DNA of 64,000 bases, taken from Halichondria panicea. Lineage: Eukaryota; Porifera; Demospongiae; Suberitida; Halichondriidae. Shown piece by piece: positions 35,600 to 46,200 of the stretch. The notes below the pieces were generated by a model. That model saw only the letters and a program-made list of their open reading frames with translations, made no database searches and was not told where the DNA came from. Position numbers and translations under genes: made by a program. The stretch spans positions 6,201,378 through 6,265,377 of the forward strand of contig NC_087381.1 of the NCBI RefSeq assembly GCF_963675165.1, given 5' to 3'. Numbering within the stretch: position 1 is the first letter of the stretch; the number at the start of each line of letters is the position of its first letter.

Positions 35600-36060
35600 A
35601 TAACTTACAAGAAAAAAAATTATTGTAGCTAGATGCTTTGTCTAGTAACATAATAACAGAACTAGAATGGAAGAGAGAAGCTCTAGAGTATTTTTTGGCT
35701 TTGTTTTTGGCTTTGTTTGAGAGTAGTATATAGGAGCCACTCGTTTCTTGGGCAGTGTGCTGTACTTTTTTGCTGCAAGGCTGCATGGGGGAGGAGCTGG
35801 ATGTATGGAAGTGCTGGGGTTCTAGCTTTGGCTTCTTCCTTTGGCTTTGTTCAAGAGTAGTATAGGAGCCGCTCGTTTGCTGGGCTTGTTTGCTGCAAAT
35901 TCTTGCTTAGATGTCTTCCTTTCGCTTTGTGAGAGTAGTACGAGCCGCTTGTTTCTTGGAAAGTGTTGTTTGCTGCAAAACTGGTGGAGGAGCTGGATGT
36001 TTCCATTTTGTGGGTGGAGCTAGGTCCAGGACTATAATTTTATAAACTGAGGTGGAGGAA
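35600..36060 (+). repeat. First of three related ~450-bp blocks (also ~41150-41600 and ~41940-42400)
   Basis: All three blocks start near AAAATTATTGTAGCTAGATG and run through AGAGAGAAGCTCTAG, GGGCAGTGTGCTGT, TGCTGCAAGGCTGCATGGGG, AGTGCTGGGATTCTAGCTTT and a CTGCAAA...GGAGCTGG(A/T)TGTTTCC end. Each has internal sub-repeats of GAGAGTAGTA...GCCGCTCGTTT...TTGGG. They represent successive segmental duplications between the two receptor genes and appear non-coding. Confidence 0.75.
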
Positions 36061-36151
36061 CATGGTTGACTAGTGTCTAAACGTATTAATTTGAGTGAAT
36101 AAGGTTTCAGGTAATGATTCATAACTGCTTGAAAATTCAAAACCCCTGCAG

Positions 36152-36200
36152 ATCCTACTGCTCCAAACACTAGAGGAAGCAGATTTGCTCTTGCCTTCAT
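36152..36200 (+). pseudogene. Fragment of receptor exon 2
   Basis: After a CCCCTGCAG acceptor, 49 bp match the start of receptor exon 2 (GATCCTACTGCTCCAAACAC, then AGAGGAAGCAGATTTGCTCT), and the preceding intron also matches that of receptor B (GACTAGTGTCT...ACGTATTAAT). The match stops abruptly at CTTCAT, followed by TATATTC repeats. It is a broken third copy of the IgGFc-binding exon, and no rest of it is seen in the window. Confidence 0.85.
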
Positions 36201-36393
36201 TATATTCATATATATATATTATATTTATTCAGAATCAATTATATCCCGTTGCTACGTTGTTGCCAAGTGCAATATGCAGCATAATGCACTGACCGCAAAG
36301 TCATAATGCACTAACCACAAAACGCCCCTCCGGCATTAGACAGACAATTAAATTAAGCAGACAATTATTGTATCATGAGAAATAACAAGTATA

Positions 36394-37593
36394 CAGTAGA
36401 CTCTCGCTATTCCGGCTCCCTGAAGTACGGCCACCTCGATATACCAGCCATTTGGCTTGGCATGGAATGCTAGCTATATGTTTACTGCACAAAACTCACC
36501 CTGAAGTACGGCCACTCGCTATTCCGGTTACCGGCCAGTGCTGGCTGTCCCAAACCATAGATTGAAAAGGAAAGGGATTGGAAACGACCAGGCCCCCCTG
36601 TGTAAAAGGTTGAAACACTCCGCGTTATATTTCGCGCTCGCAAATATTTTCGTGGTTGATCGTTTTGTGTTGTATTTTAACTGTTTCTAGCTCTCCTATC
36701 CACTAGCGATCACTCAGGGGCTGTGAGGTACTCTAGAGAAGTAAGTTTATACCACTGACAAGCTCTGAGTCTGTTGTCTTTACTCTGTTTCCAATTTTTG
36801 TTGAGTTAAGCTTGAATTACTCTATGTCAACTTTTCTCTTTCCCTGCTGTGAAGTCAAAACAGCAAAGTACATTGCTTGACTTGGTTATTATGTATCTAA
36901 GTGCTACATAGAATGGCTTCATGCTATGGATAAGCTGTACTGTTCATAAACGTTTGCAGTATAGTCCTTCAAACTGCTTTAGTATACTTTCAGTATACTT
37001 TTAGACACACCACGGGCCTTGACCTCCCACGACTTCATAGTAAGGGCTATTCCTTCTTTTATAGCATTTATTTGTTTAGTGATAGTGGCTGCGTGGCTTA
37101 GTTGACTTTTTAGAGCTAGATTCTCTTAACTTTTTAGAAAAATCAACATTAAAAGTGATCTATTTCACTGTTTCTATGCACAGCACATTGTAGAGCAGTC
37201 AAGACAGGTAATGTGCTGACTATAAAAATAATCCTTTGTAGTTTTAGCCACACCCTATAACGCGGAGTGTTTCACACAAACATTTTCGTTTCCAATCCCC
37301 TTCCTTTTCAATCTATGCCCAAACAGGGTTTTCAATGTAATTTTATATGTGTATTACGGCCGGATATGACCTTTGGGTGTGGTTTAGCAAATAAAATTGA
37401 ATTACACTTAAATAGAGAACAAAATGATTCATTATTCTACATTATCCTCGAGACAAGAATCGCAAAAGTAGTCATTAGATTCTAGGTAAGGTTGTTTTTA
37501 AGCCGCGGCTATTTCCTGAGCTGCAGCCACCTCGCTATTCCGGCGGCCAAGCTGCATGGTCCCAAGGGTGACCGGATTAACGAGAGTCTACTG
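36394..37593. mobile_element. TA-flanked inverted-repeat element with a second element nested in it
   Basis: The left end CAGTAGACTCTCGCTATTCC and the right end, whose complement reads CAGTAGACTCTCGTTAATCC, are terminal inverted repeats with flanking TA at 36392-36393 and 37594-37595. The terminal sequence resembles pogo/Tigger-type elements. About 760 bp of its 1.2 kb is the inserted element 36556-37317. No intact transposase was found. Confidence 0.85.
36556..37317. mobile_element. CATAGAT-type element with perfect 7-bp target duplication
   Basis: The ends CATAGATTGAAAAGGAAAGG (then GATTGGAAACGA) and the inverted counterpart enclose 762 bp. The direct repeat CCCAAAC flanks it on both sides (36549-36555 and 37318-37324). 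This copy defines the boundaries of the family also seen at 1976, 17446 and 24364. A 7-8-bp duplication and CA...TG ends are compatible with P- or hAT-type elements, but no transposase is present to decide. Confidence 0.88.
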
Positions 37594-38124
37594 TATATCA
37601 AAGTAAGTCCAGCCATGCAGGAATGTTCAGCTCTACTGGAGTTTCTTTGCAACCATGCAGGTTTTAAAATTGTCCAAGGTTCATTTTGTGGAAGATTCTG
37701 TGTTCCTAGACCTAGTCCTCGACTTTGTGATGCATGTCAATTCTGCTTCACCATAGCACTAGAAGCGGCTCTTTTTGCTGGGGGCTTGAGCTGTTTTGCA
37801 GCAGTGTAGAGGCGAGTTTCTTTGGCTTGGTTGTGATGCCGAGGATAGTGGAGGGCTGTTCAAGCAGCAGTTTAAAATACACTGAGTAGTGGGGTGGGGC
37901 TGTTTCTTCGCAGCAGTAAGTAGGACTTACAACCTGGAGTAATGATTATGACAAATAATGGATAGTGTGATGTCGAAAGTATAATTTTAAAGATAACAAT
38001 AACAAAATTGCCATTAGCTGTGTCAACCAAGCCGGTCGATGTCATAATAATTATGTATTATGGGCTATATAGGATAGTGACAGAAATAATGCCATTCCCA
38101 GTAAGATTTTGTCGAGTTTAGACT
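37594..38124. other. Spacer upstream of the spare leader exon
   Basis: Partly related to the 35600-type blocks (GAAGCGGCTCTTTTTGCTGG and GGGCTTGAGCTGTTTTGCAG near 37762-37802). The last ~35 bp before the ATG at 38125 (CATTCCCAGTAAGATTTTGT...TTTAGACT) match the leader flank of receptor B. No other exon is seen. Confidence 0.55.
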
Positions 38125-38218
38125 ATGGCTAGCTCCAACAATTTGTGTTGCTTGTTCCTATTGTCTGTCCTCCTTCATACATCACTTGGAGCTGGTGATG
38201 AACCCACCCTAGACATCA
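38125..38218 (+). CDS. Orphan signal-peptide exon of the receptor family
   Basis: This 94-bp exon encodes MASSNNLCCLFLLSVLLHTS and LGAGDEPTLDI and ends in phase 1 at a GTAAGT donor, exactly like the leader exons at 3031-3124 and 43234-43327. It has an intact start codon, signal peptide and donor. The next matching exon 2 on this strand is that of receptor B at 43722, with B's own leader in between. It could therefore be an alternative first exon of receptor B or the remnant of a deleted gene. Confidence 0.7.
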
Positions 38219-39039
38219 GTAAGTGGTGTTGCATGTGCATGTGCTCTAATCAGCTCTTCTATCAACTGATAATATTATATAGCCTTAGATCCCACTTGTG
38301 TGTGTTTAGCAGGGAATTATGAGCCATAATCTCATAGTTTCCCAGGGAATTATAAGCTTGAGGGTATAAAGTACAAGTATAATTTTTTTGAATGCACACA
38401 GAAATGATAATAAAGCTGTAGCTAGCTGCATGATAATTAGCTATGGCTGTTCAGTTTTTTCACTACCAGTTTCTATAGGGTTTGCTGGGTTGATGGTAGG
38501 GTTCACCAGTATCTTTTCTTGTCTCTATGAGGAACACTAAGAGCCAATGATTATAACAGTTCTGGGTCCATTGTCACAAGCATGAAAGCATGTCTTCAAC
38601 TTGTAGCATTTGTCAACTTCGCCTGACTTCTGTTTCTATCCTGCAGCCATGTTTCAAACAGTAGACTCCTGTGTCTTTTTGGGAACGATAGTGCACTGTA
38701 GCATTGCTGCAAGCTGTTCCTTGCTAGCTAGCCGTACATATCAGAACAGTTTACTGAGCTGGGGGTGGGGCTTGAGTGCAGAGAAAAGAGGAGGCTGGGC
38801 TCATTTGTTGCAGAGTGCTTCCTGCACAAGATGGAGTCACTAGTTTTCCATTCCAATGTTGAAGAAGGCCAATGAAAGGTTATTTAGCAGAGAAGCAGAA
38901 ATCATCTAGCTTGTCAAAACAGGACATTTTCAAAAATAAAGCTGTTGCTAAGGCTTGCTGCTTTTATAGATACACTTCTTGCCTGAGGCAGCCAATGAAA
39001 AGTGGGATCTAAATCAGTTAGCACATGTGCATTTGGTAT

Positions 39040-39115
39040 CTATGGTTATAGTGTCCCTCATCCCTCGGGCAAAGCCCTCGTGATATGGGACACTATAACA
39101 CATAGATACCTCATG
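39040..39115. repeat. Short foldback, second copy at 42596-42672
   Basis: GGTATCTATGGTTATAGTGT...CCTCGGGCAAAGCCCTCG...ACACTATAACACATAGATAC forms a hairpin with arms of about 25 bp. An almost identical copy lies at 42596-42672, and partial copies are near 41790-41825 and 20415-20450. It behaves like a tiny mobile foldback unit. Confidence 0.75.
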
Positions 39116-39139
39116 CCCATGTACTATCTATAACTTAGA

Positions 39140-39469
39140 TCATGTTTGCCATAAATACTGCAATTTGATTGGCTAAAGGAAGTGTTCTATCCAACTTAGA
39201 AAATCATGTGCTTATTTAGAAAATCATGTACTTACTTAGAAAATCATGTACTTCACTTAGAAAATCATGTAGCAAAGATTAGATAAGAACATTCAAATCT
39301 GATTGGCTAAATACTCATGGTTGCTATGATCTAAAATGCTTAGACACTGTTTAGGAAGTTTCCACATGATTTAGAAGTCCTCAGGGCTAGTAGAACCCTC
39401 ACTGCGTTCGGGATACTACAACCAGCCCTTTGGGCTTCTAAATCATGTAGAAACTTCCTAAACAGTGTC
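39140..39469. repeat. Foldback-containing repeat, inverted copy at 56392-56705
   Basis: Arms GACACTGTTTAGGAAGTTTC and GAAACTTCCTAAACAGTGTC (39343 and 39450-39469) enclose a second inverted pair around CTTCTAAATCATGT, giving a 127-bp hairpin. Together with the preceding 200 bp of AGAAAATCATGT repeats it recurs in reverse orientation at 56392-56705, about 17 kb away. Confidence 0.85.
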
Positions 39470-40181
39470 TCATAGAAAATGCTTGTCACAAAAATGGTGC
39501 AATCTGATTGGTTACTTGGAGGTCCTTTATTTCTCATAGAGACCTCTCAGTCATTCAGAGGTCTTCTATGGAGGTCCATTATATATGTTCACTACATGCA
39601 TTTAACATTTTTTACATGATACATACAATCATACATGGAATGCTTAGCAACATCTATTTTATGCACAAGTACACACAGTTTATGTTGAAGTCATAGTAAC
39701 GATGATGCAGTGCATCATTAAAAACTAATTTTTAAAAGTCTTTGTGTTCTGCAGTGCCGCTTCGTAGCTTTAACCTCACTCTTGCAGCTACCAATAGCTA
39801 GTGCTCTAATGCAGAGCTAACTACTAAGTAGAATAGCAACTTTCTATTAACCGTTTTTGCTATGCAAGAGACGGAAACTGCCTTCAATGTGAGTTTTTTT
39901 ATGTAGACTAGCCAGAGCAAAGCTTTAATGTTGCTTGAGGTTTGTAGAAACAGAGTCTTCTTTGTATTAATAATAGCTTAGCTTGCTTAGCACTCGTCCA
40001 ACGGTCACTATGGAGTTTTGAGACCCTTAGGCCCTTAGTAGCACCCTTGCTACGCTCGAGATGCTACAGCCTCGGGCCTTCGGGTCTCAAAATCCCATAG
40101 AGACCTTGGACTCAGCCTATAACTATTATTTAGATCCCATTTGAGTGTATTTAGCAGGGAACTATGAGCTATAGTACCGGT

Positions 40182-41103
40182 GTCATAAAATTTTGGGCCC
40201 CCCCCATGTTTACACCCCAGGGCCTAGAATTTGAATATTTTGGGCCCCCCGGGCCTAGAATGTTAACAGTTTAGGCCCCCCAGGGGTCCATTCTGTTAAA
40301 ATTCTAGGCCCCCAACTGTGAGATTAGGCCCCCTCTTTTCTGCTATTCTTTTCTGCACGATAGAACAAAAATGAACGAAGTCAAAGAGATATAATATTAT
40401 GGTAAGGTTAGCTCTATTAGTTGACAAAGCATCAAAGAGACATGCATGCAAATACTCTGTATAAAACAACAATTCATATCTTCTTCCATATGTTTTGATT
40501 TCCTACATGGAAGAAAATCGATGTAAATTGTTGTGGAGATGCTCCAGTATATAGCATCACTAGCTCATGCAGCTCTCAATATGCATGGAATCATAGAGAG
40601 AAGAGAGAAACTCTTTTATCTATGGTGGAATCACAGTATACATGCATGTAATAAGTGCACAAGCAAGTGAGCCCTGTTAGACTGATGGAGCTAGTTTCTT
40701 TTGTGTAAAGCTCATTGTTTGAAGATTCTAGTAGTCCAGGCTTGATAAGCTTTTTGGAGTAACCCAGCTGCTCAAAAGCAGCAACCTTGAAAATCCGGGA
40801 TATATGAGGTGAATAACAGTTTCCTTTTCCTTTGTAATCTGGCTGACCAATTCGGCCCCTATATGACATAGGCTATGTGCTTCGTGCTGCATGAGGCCTG
40901 ATCCATGGAATGGTGCTGTGATGGCTGTGACCAGTTGCATGAAATGTGTGCGTGTGAGGAGAGCTCTAGTTTTATGTTGTTGTACTTTTGAGAATACGCT
41001 AATAATTTAATGGGGGGCGTAAACTTTTAAGAGGGGGCCTAGAATGTTAAAATTCTAGGCCCGGGGGGGGCCCAATCTCATGGGGGGCCTAAAATTTTAT
41101 GAC
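40182..41103. mobile_element. GTCATAAAATTTT inverted-repeat element with 6-bp target duplication
   Basis: The left end GTCATAAAATTTTGGGCCCC and the right end GGGGCCTAAAATTTTATGAC are inverted copies, flanked by the direct repeat ACCGGT (40176-40181 and 41104-41109). Inside each end are further copies of TTAAAATTCTAGGCC. The interior has no transposase. The matching empty site at 41829-41905 confirms the boundaries. Confidence 0.9.
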
Positions 41104-41828
41104 ACCGGTACTATAGATTGCTCTGGGCTACAAACTACAACAAGAAGATATACATGTAATAACATAAAAATTATTGTAGCTAGATGCTTTGTCTAGTAAT
41201 AACAGAGCTAGAATGAAACTGAAAGAGAGAAGCTCTAGTTGTTTTTTTTGCTTTGTTTGAGGGTAGTAGGAGACACTTGTTTTTTGGGCAGTGTGCTGTA
41301 ATTTTTTGCTGCAAGGCTGCATGGGGGACATGTGTATGGAAGTGCTGGGATTCTAGCTTTGGCTTCTTCCTAAAGTTCCTTGTTCAAGAGTAGTATAGGA
41401 GCCGCTCGTTTGCTGGGCTTGTTTGCTGCAAATTATAGCTTATATAGGTGTCTTCATTTTGCTTTGTGAGAGTAGTACAAGCCGCTCGTTTCTTGGGAAG
41501 TGTGCTGGGCTTGTTTGCTGGAAAACTGGGGAGGAGCTGGATGTTTCCGTTTTGTGGGTGGAGCTAGGACTATAATTTTAACTAAGGAGGAACAGGGTTG
41601 ACTTGAATAGAGACCACAGATTTAGTAGAGACACAGAGATGCCAACTTCAGATATTAGTTTTCAAAAGAATAATGATGCAGTTACTAGGTTGGCTGTTTA
41701 TATAGGTTGACTGTTGCTAAGCTAGTGCATTTATAGTAGCCAATAGGTTTTGGGATCTAAGTTATAGTTATAGAACATGGGCAAGAGGTATCTATGTGTT
41801 ATAGTGTCTCAAAGCTCGAGGGTTTATA

Positions 41829-41905
41829 GATCCCATTTGAGTGTATTTAGCAGGGAACTATGAGCTATAGTACCGGTACTATAGATTGCTCTGGGCTACA
41901 AACTA
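41829..41905. other. Empty insertion site matching the 40182-41103 element
   Basis: The left flank of the element (GATCCCATTTGAGTGTATTT...GAGCTATAGTACCGGT) and its right flank (ACTATAGATTGCTCTGGGCT...) are contiguous here, with a single ACCGGT at 41872-41877. This is the pre-insertion arrangement in a duplicated neighbouring segment, or a precisely excised copy. Confidence 0.9.
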
Positions 41906-43194
41906 CAACATTGTACATTGTATTGTGATTTACAAGAAGATACACATGTAATAACATAAAAATTATTGTAGCTAGATGCAATATAATAACAGAACTAGAA
42001 TGAAAGAGAGAAGCTCTAGTTTCTTTTTTTTGGCTTTGTTCGAGAGTAGTAGGAGACGCTCGTTTTTTGGGCAGTGTGCTGTGCTTTTTTGCTGCAAGGC
42101 TGCATGGGGGAGGAGCTGGATGTATGGAAGTGCTGGGATTCTAGCTTTGGCTTCTTCCTAAAGTTCCTTTCACTTTTTTCAAGAGTAGTATAGGAGCCGC
42201 TCGTTTGCTGGGCTTGTTTGCTGCAAATTATAGCTTAGGTGTCTTCCTTTCGCTTTGTGAGAGTAGTACGAGCCGCTCGTTTCTTGGGAAGTGTGCTGGG
42301 CTTGTTTGCTGCAAAACTGGGGGAGGAGCTGGTTGTTTCCGTTTTGTGGGTGGAGCTAGCTAGGACTATAATTTTGTCCATCAAACTGAGGTGGAGGAAC
42401 AGGGTACGGGTTGACTTGAATAGAGACCACAGACTTAGTAGAGACACAGAGATGCCAACTTCAGATATTAGTTTTCAAAAGAATAATGATGCAGTTGCTA
42501 GGTTGGCTGTTTATATAGGTTGACTGTTGCTAAGCTAGTGCATTTTTAGTAGCCAATAGGTTTTGGGATCTAAATCAGTTAGAACATGTGCATTCGGTAT
42601 CTATGGTTATAGTGTCCCTCATCCCTCGGGCTAAAGCCCTCGAGCTTTGGGACACTATAACACATAGATACCTCATGCCCATGTTCTAACCATAACATAG
42701 TAAACATGCACTTTAATAAAACTATAATAACGCAGGTTGTGTTTAATCAAACAATTGTGCAATGTGCTATAGGCGATCGTTGTTCATGCTTTCCATCGCA
42801 GCACAGTATTATACAATGTGTGTATAATTATATATGTTCAGTTATATATAAGCTCATGTTGCCCAATATCGATATGACATAATTATTACCCAATCTTAAA
42901 TTGTAATGAATCTCATTAATATCACTTGCGAGTAATTAGAATCACAAGTTGTGGTAATACTGGGGATCTATATCAACACATCTAGGTGTAGCAAGAGTCT
43001 GACAACCTGGAGTAATGATTATGAGCCTAATAGTTTGGCTGACGAGGATAGTGGATAATGTGATATCAAAACTAAATTAACAATAACAAATTAACAGCAG
43101 TTGCCATGCATTATCTGTGTCAACCAAACAGTTGATCGAAGTTGTATATGTAAGGCTATATAGATTTAGTTAGTGAGCCAAGTATATACGGTTC

Positions 43195-43233
43195 AGCCAT
43201 TCCTCGTAAGATTCTGTCGAATTTAGACTAACT
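43195..43233 (+). promoter_or_regulatory. Conserved leader flank (probable 5' UTR/core promoter)
   Basis: CCATTCCTCGTAAGATTCTG followed by TCGAATTTAGACTA lies directly upstream of the ATG. The spare leader at 38125 has CATTCCCAGTAAGATTTTGT then CGAGTTTAGACT, and the leader at 3031 has CATTTCTCGTAAGATTCTGA. Conservation outside the coding part suggests a retained 5' UTR or initiator region, though duplication alone would also explain it. Confidence 0.5.
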
Positions 43234-46200
43234 ATGGCTAGCTCACAAAGTCTGTGTTGCCTGTTCCTATTGTCTGTCCTCCTTCATATATCACTTGGAG
43301 CTAGTGATGACTTCACCATTGATAGCAGTAAATGCAATGGTCTTGTGTCAGCTGTATCTATAGACAATGTTTTGGAGGTGTCAATGGGATTTAGAAGCCC
43401 AAAAGAAATATTTAGGTATACACTATTCAAGTGGCTGAGGGCTTCTAAATCACATGGACAACACCGACAAAACTGTGTCTATAGATGGTAGTGCGCATGC
43501 GCAAATCTTGCCCTCAAGTACACGGAATACTATAGGTATACTAAGTAAATTGTAAGTATACTAAGTCCCACAGTACTATACCTGCTCTGAGGCACTTTTT
43601 CCATGTACTTCCCATGTATAGATCTTATCAACTAGTGTCTATTAAACGTATTAATTAAAGAGTACTTAAATGTACTCCTGATTTTAGTGAATGATTTATA
43701 GCTGCTTCAAAACTCCTGCAGATCCGAATGCTCCAAAATCCAGAGGAAGCAGATTTGCTCTGGCCTTCATGAACAATGCTGCTCAAAGTTCAACTGCAAC
43801 CCTACAGGAAATCGGAATTTTCATCACCACTGAGCAGGAGAGCTCAAGTTTCACCCTAGAGACACGATGGTTGGGAGTGAATGGAATAGGATTCACTGAG
43901 ACCTCTCCTGGATCTGGGTTATGGTCTCGCATGGAAATCGCTCGACGAGGAGAATTCACTTTCATCAGTCTGCCGGCAGGATGGGGTACCCAAGGAGACA
44001 TAGCCGTGCAAAACAATGGAGAAATCGATGAAGCTGAAAGACAAAAGGGATTGTTTATAACAGCAGAGGATCCAAACGATGAGCTCACTGTATATGTGCT
44101 CAATGATGAATCTACAACAACTGATGCGTACATGGCTATTAACTGTGTCGAATTTCCAAATGCTAAAAGTTACAAGTACTTTATCTTTTCATCTGGTGTG
44201 TTTGGTGGAGAGCCATTTCAGAGTCGATTTCTTTTTACTCCTTGTGAAAATGACACTACTGTCAGTGTACAAGCCTCCCAAACCCAAAACCATCCTGGTT
44301 GGGTGAACCCTAGTCCTTCAAACCCAAGTTCTCGAGTCGAATCAACGTATGGGAGGGCTTTCAATCGTTTTGACACTGTGATGACTAGCAATAATGTGGA
44401 TCTTACTGGCTCTATCATCACTTCTAACAAGCCATTGGCTGTATTTTCTGGGCATCAATGTGGAAATCCTACTGCTGTCCGAAGTTGCGACTATCTTGTA
44501 GAACAAGTGCCACCTCATCCAACATACGGTGACCTATTTTTCATGGCTCCCTTCGCTGTCAGACGAAGCGGTGAACTGTACAGAATTGGCTCAGTATCTG
44601 CTGGAGCACAAGTAACAATCAATTGTGAGTGTGCAGCAAGTTCAGCCGATGGGAATAATCGAGTTGCACTGGTTAGCGCTGGAAATGGTATTTACACGGC
44701 CACAGTGGGTGCAGGACAATACGCTGAGTGCCTAACACCTCAGAGTGCTCAGACCTATTGTTGTGTTACGTCCTCTCAACCCGTTACTATGGCTGGATAT
44801 ACACTCGGCCGTGATGCTGAACCAGTTGTTTTAGGTCGCTCTGAAAATTTTGATCCTGCCCTATATTACATACCAGCAGCTAACTCATATTTGAACAGCT
44901 ACAGCTTCACTACAGCCAAGGATTTGACCACTCAGTTCAACGGATATCTTAGCTACATCTTGCCCACTCGTATCTTCGATAATTCCACAGCAGATCAACA
45001 AAGGTTTCTTGTAAATGGAGAAACTGGAATTCCTGATGATCAATATCAAGCCATCAACTGTCGTGTGGATGGTACTGATCAGGTGTGTGCTTATGGAGGT
45101 ACCAGCAGCATAGGCCAAGGAAATTTCAACCTTACTTATGACAACATTCAAAATGGAGCATTCTGGGGATTTGCATACGGATTTTCTTTTAGAGCCTCGT
45201 TTGCTTATCCTTTGCCCTTTGAAATGGAGCCAGTTGGACGTAAGTTTCTCAAAATTCTTTTACATTTCATTTTATTATTCTCTTTGTTTATGCAGTGGCC
45301 TGGATTCGAGCTGTGGATCGAGTTGTAGTGGAATCTAGTGTAACGATAGTCGATCTCATGTTCAGTATCACCCGTGGTGATCGATCAGAGCGTAGTAGAG
45401 CATTTGCTTCCCTTCAATCCCTCACAGCTGAAGAAGGTATTTAGTCCACTATTATGCATTCCAGTCTTAATTGCTTGCAATTTCTATATCCATGCATGCA
45501 GATTCTGATTATACTGCTCCTCAACCACAAAGAAATGGTGGGCTTGATCAAAATGGCAACCTGCGATGGGGAAGAGATGGCGCCACACTCCCCAACGTTG
45601 CATATGAAGTCACTATTTTGGACGATGACATTCCAGAGCCAGTAGAAGTGGTGGAGGTGATGGTGCAGTGTGTTGAAACCGAGAATTGCTACCTGCCCAG
45701 AGCTCGGTACACCATAACCATTATTGATGATCAAGGTGAGCGTACAAATGGTATTATTGAGGCACATGTAATTGCTTGCATGCAGAGCTCCATGTAAAAG
45801 ACAGTATACTTGTTATGTGGAGAGTGGACAATAATTATCTATGATACGCTAGAAACATAAAAACGCATGTATGCAAATGGTACGTATAATTATGCCGTAG
45901 TTGCGGACATCCCTGGATGATACGCTCTAGTTGCTTGGTATCAGTAATCATTCGGTTGAGTTATTATGCCTCGGTGCGCATGCGCAAGCGAGGTATACGG
46001 TAGTGTGTTTGTGTGTCTGTGTGTGTGTGTAGACTGTTTCAGCTGCTCAAGGATCAATGAAGTGTAAGTAAGAGTTTCTATAGGCTTCTAGTCATGTTTT
46101 CTTGGCTTGGTATTTGTGGATTTGCAAAATAAAGCTTCATCTCGCTAGTTTTGCTTACTTGGAATGCCATTGCAGCCTTTTCAGAAGAGTCCGTAGCAAA

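Larger units (their letters stand above)
38219..40181. other. Repeat-rich, gene-free stretch
   Basis: Contains foldback sequences (39040-39115, 39343-39469, 40005-40110), four copies of a CTTAGAAAATCATGT unit at 39190-39265, and a dispersed repeat copy near 39765-40000. Open frames here are short and overlap the hairpins. I see no exon supported by splice sites and homology. Confidence 0.55.

Noticed and set aside
35841-36023. Short open frames in the 35600-type blocks as genes
   Set aside because: They differ between block copies, lack splice context and follow the repeat units, not any domain.
39343-39469. Hairpin considered as a transcription terminator or a CRISPR-like unit
   Set aside because: Gene content and introns are eukaryotic, and the hairpin has a second copy elsewhere; it is a foldback repeat.
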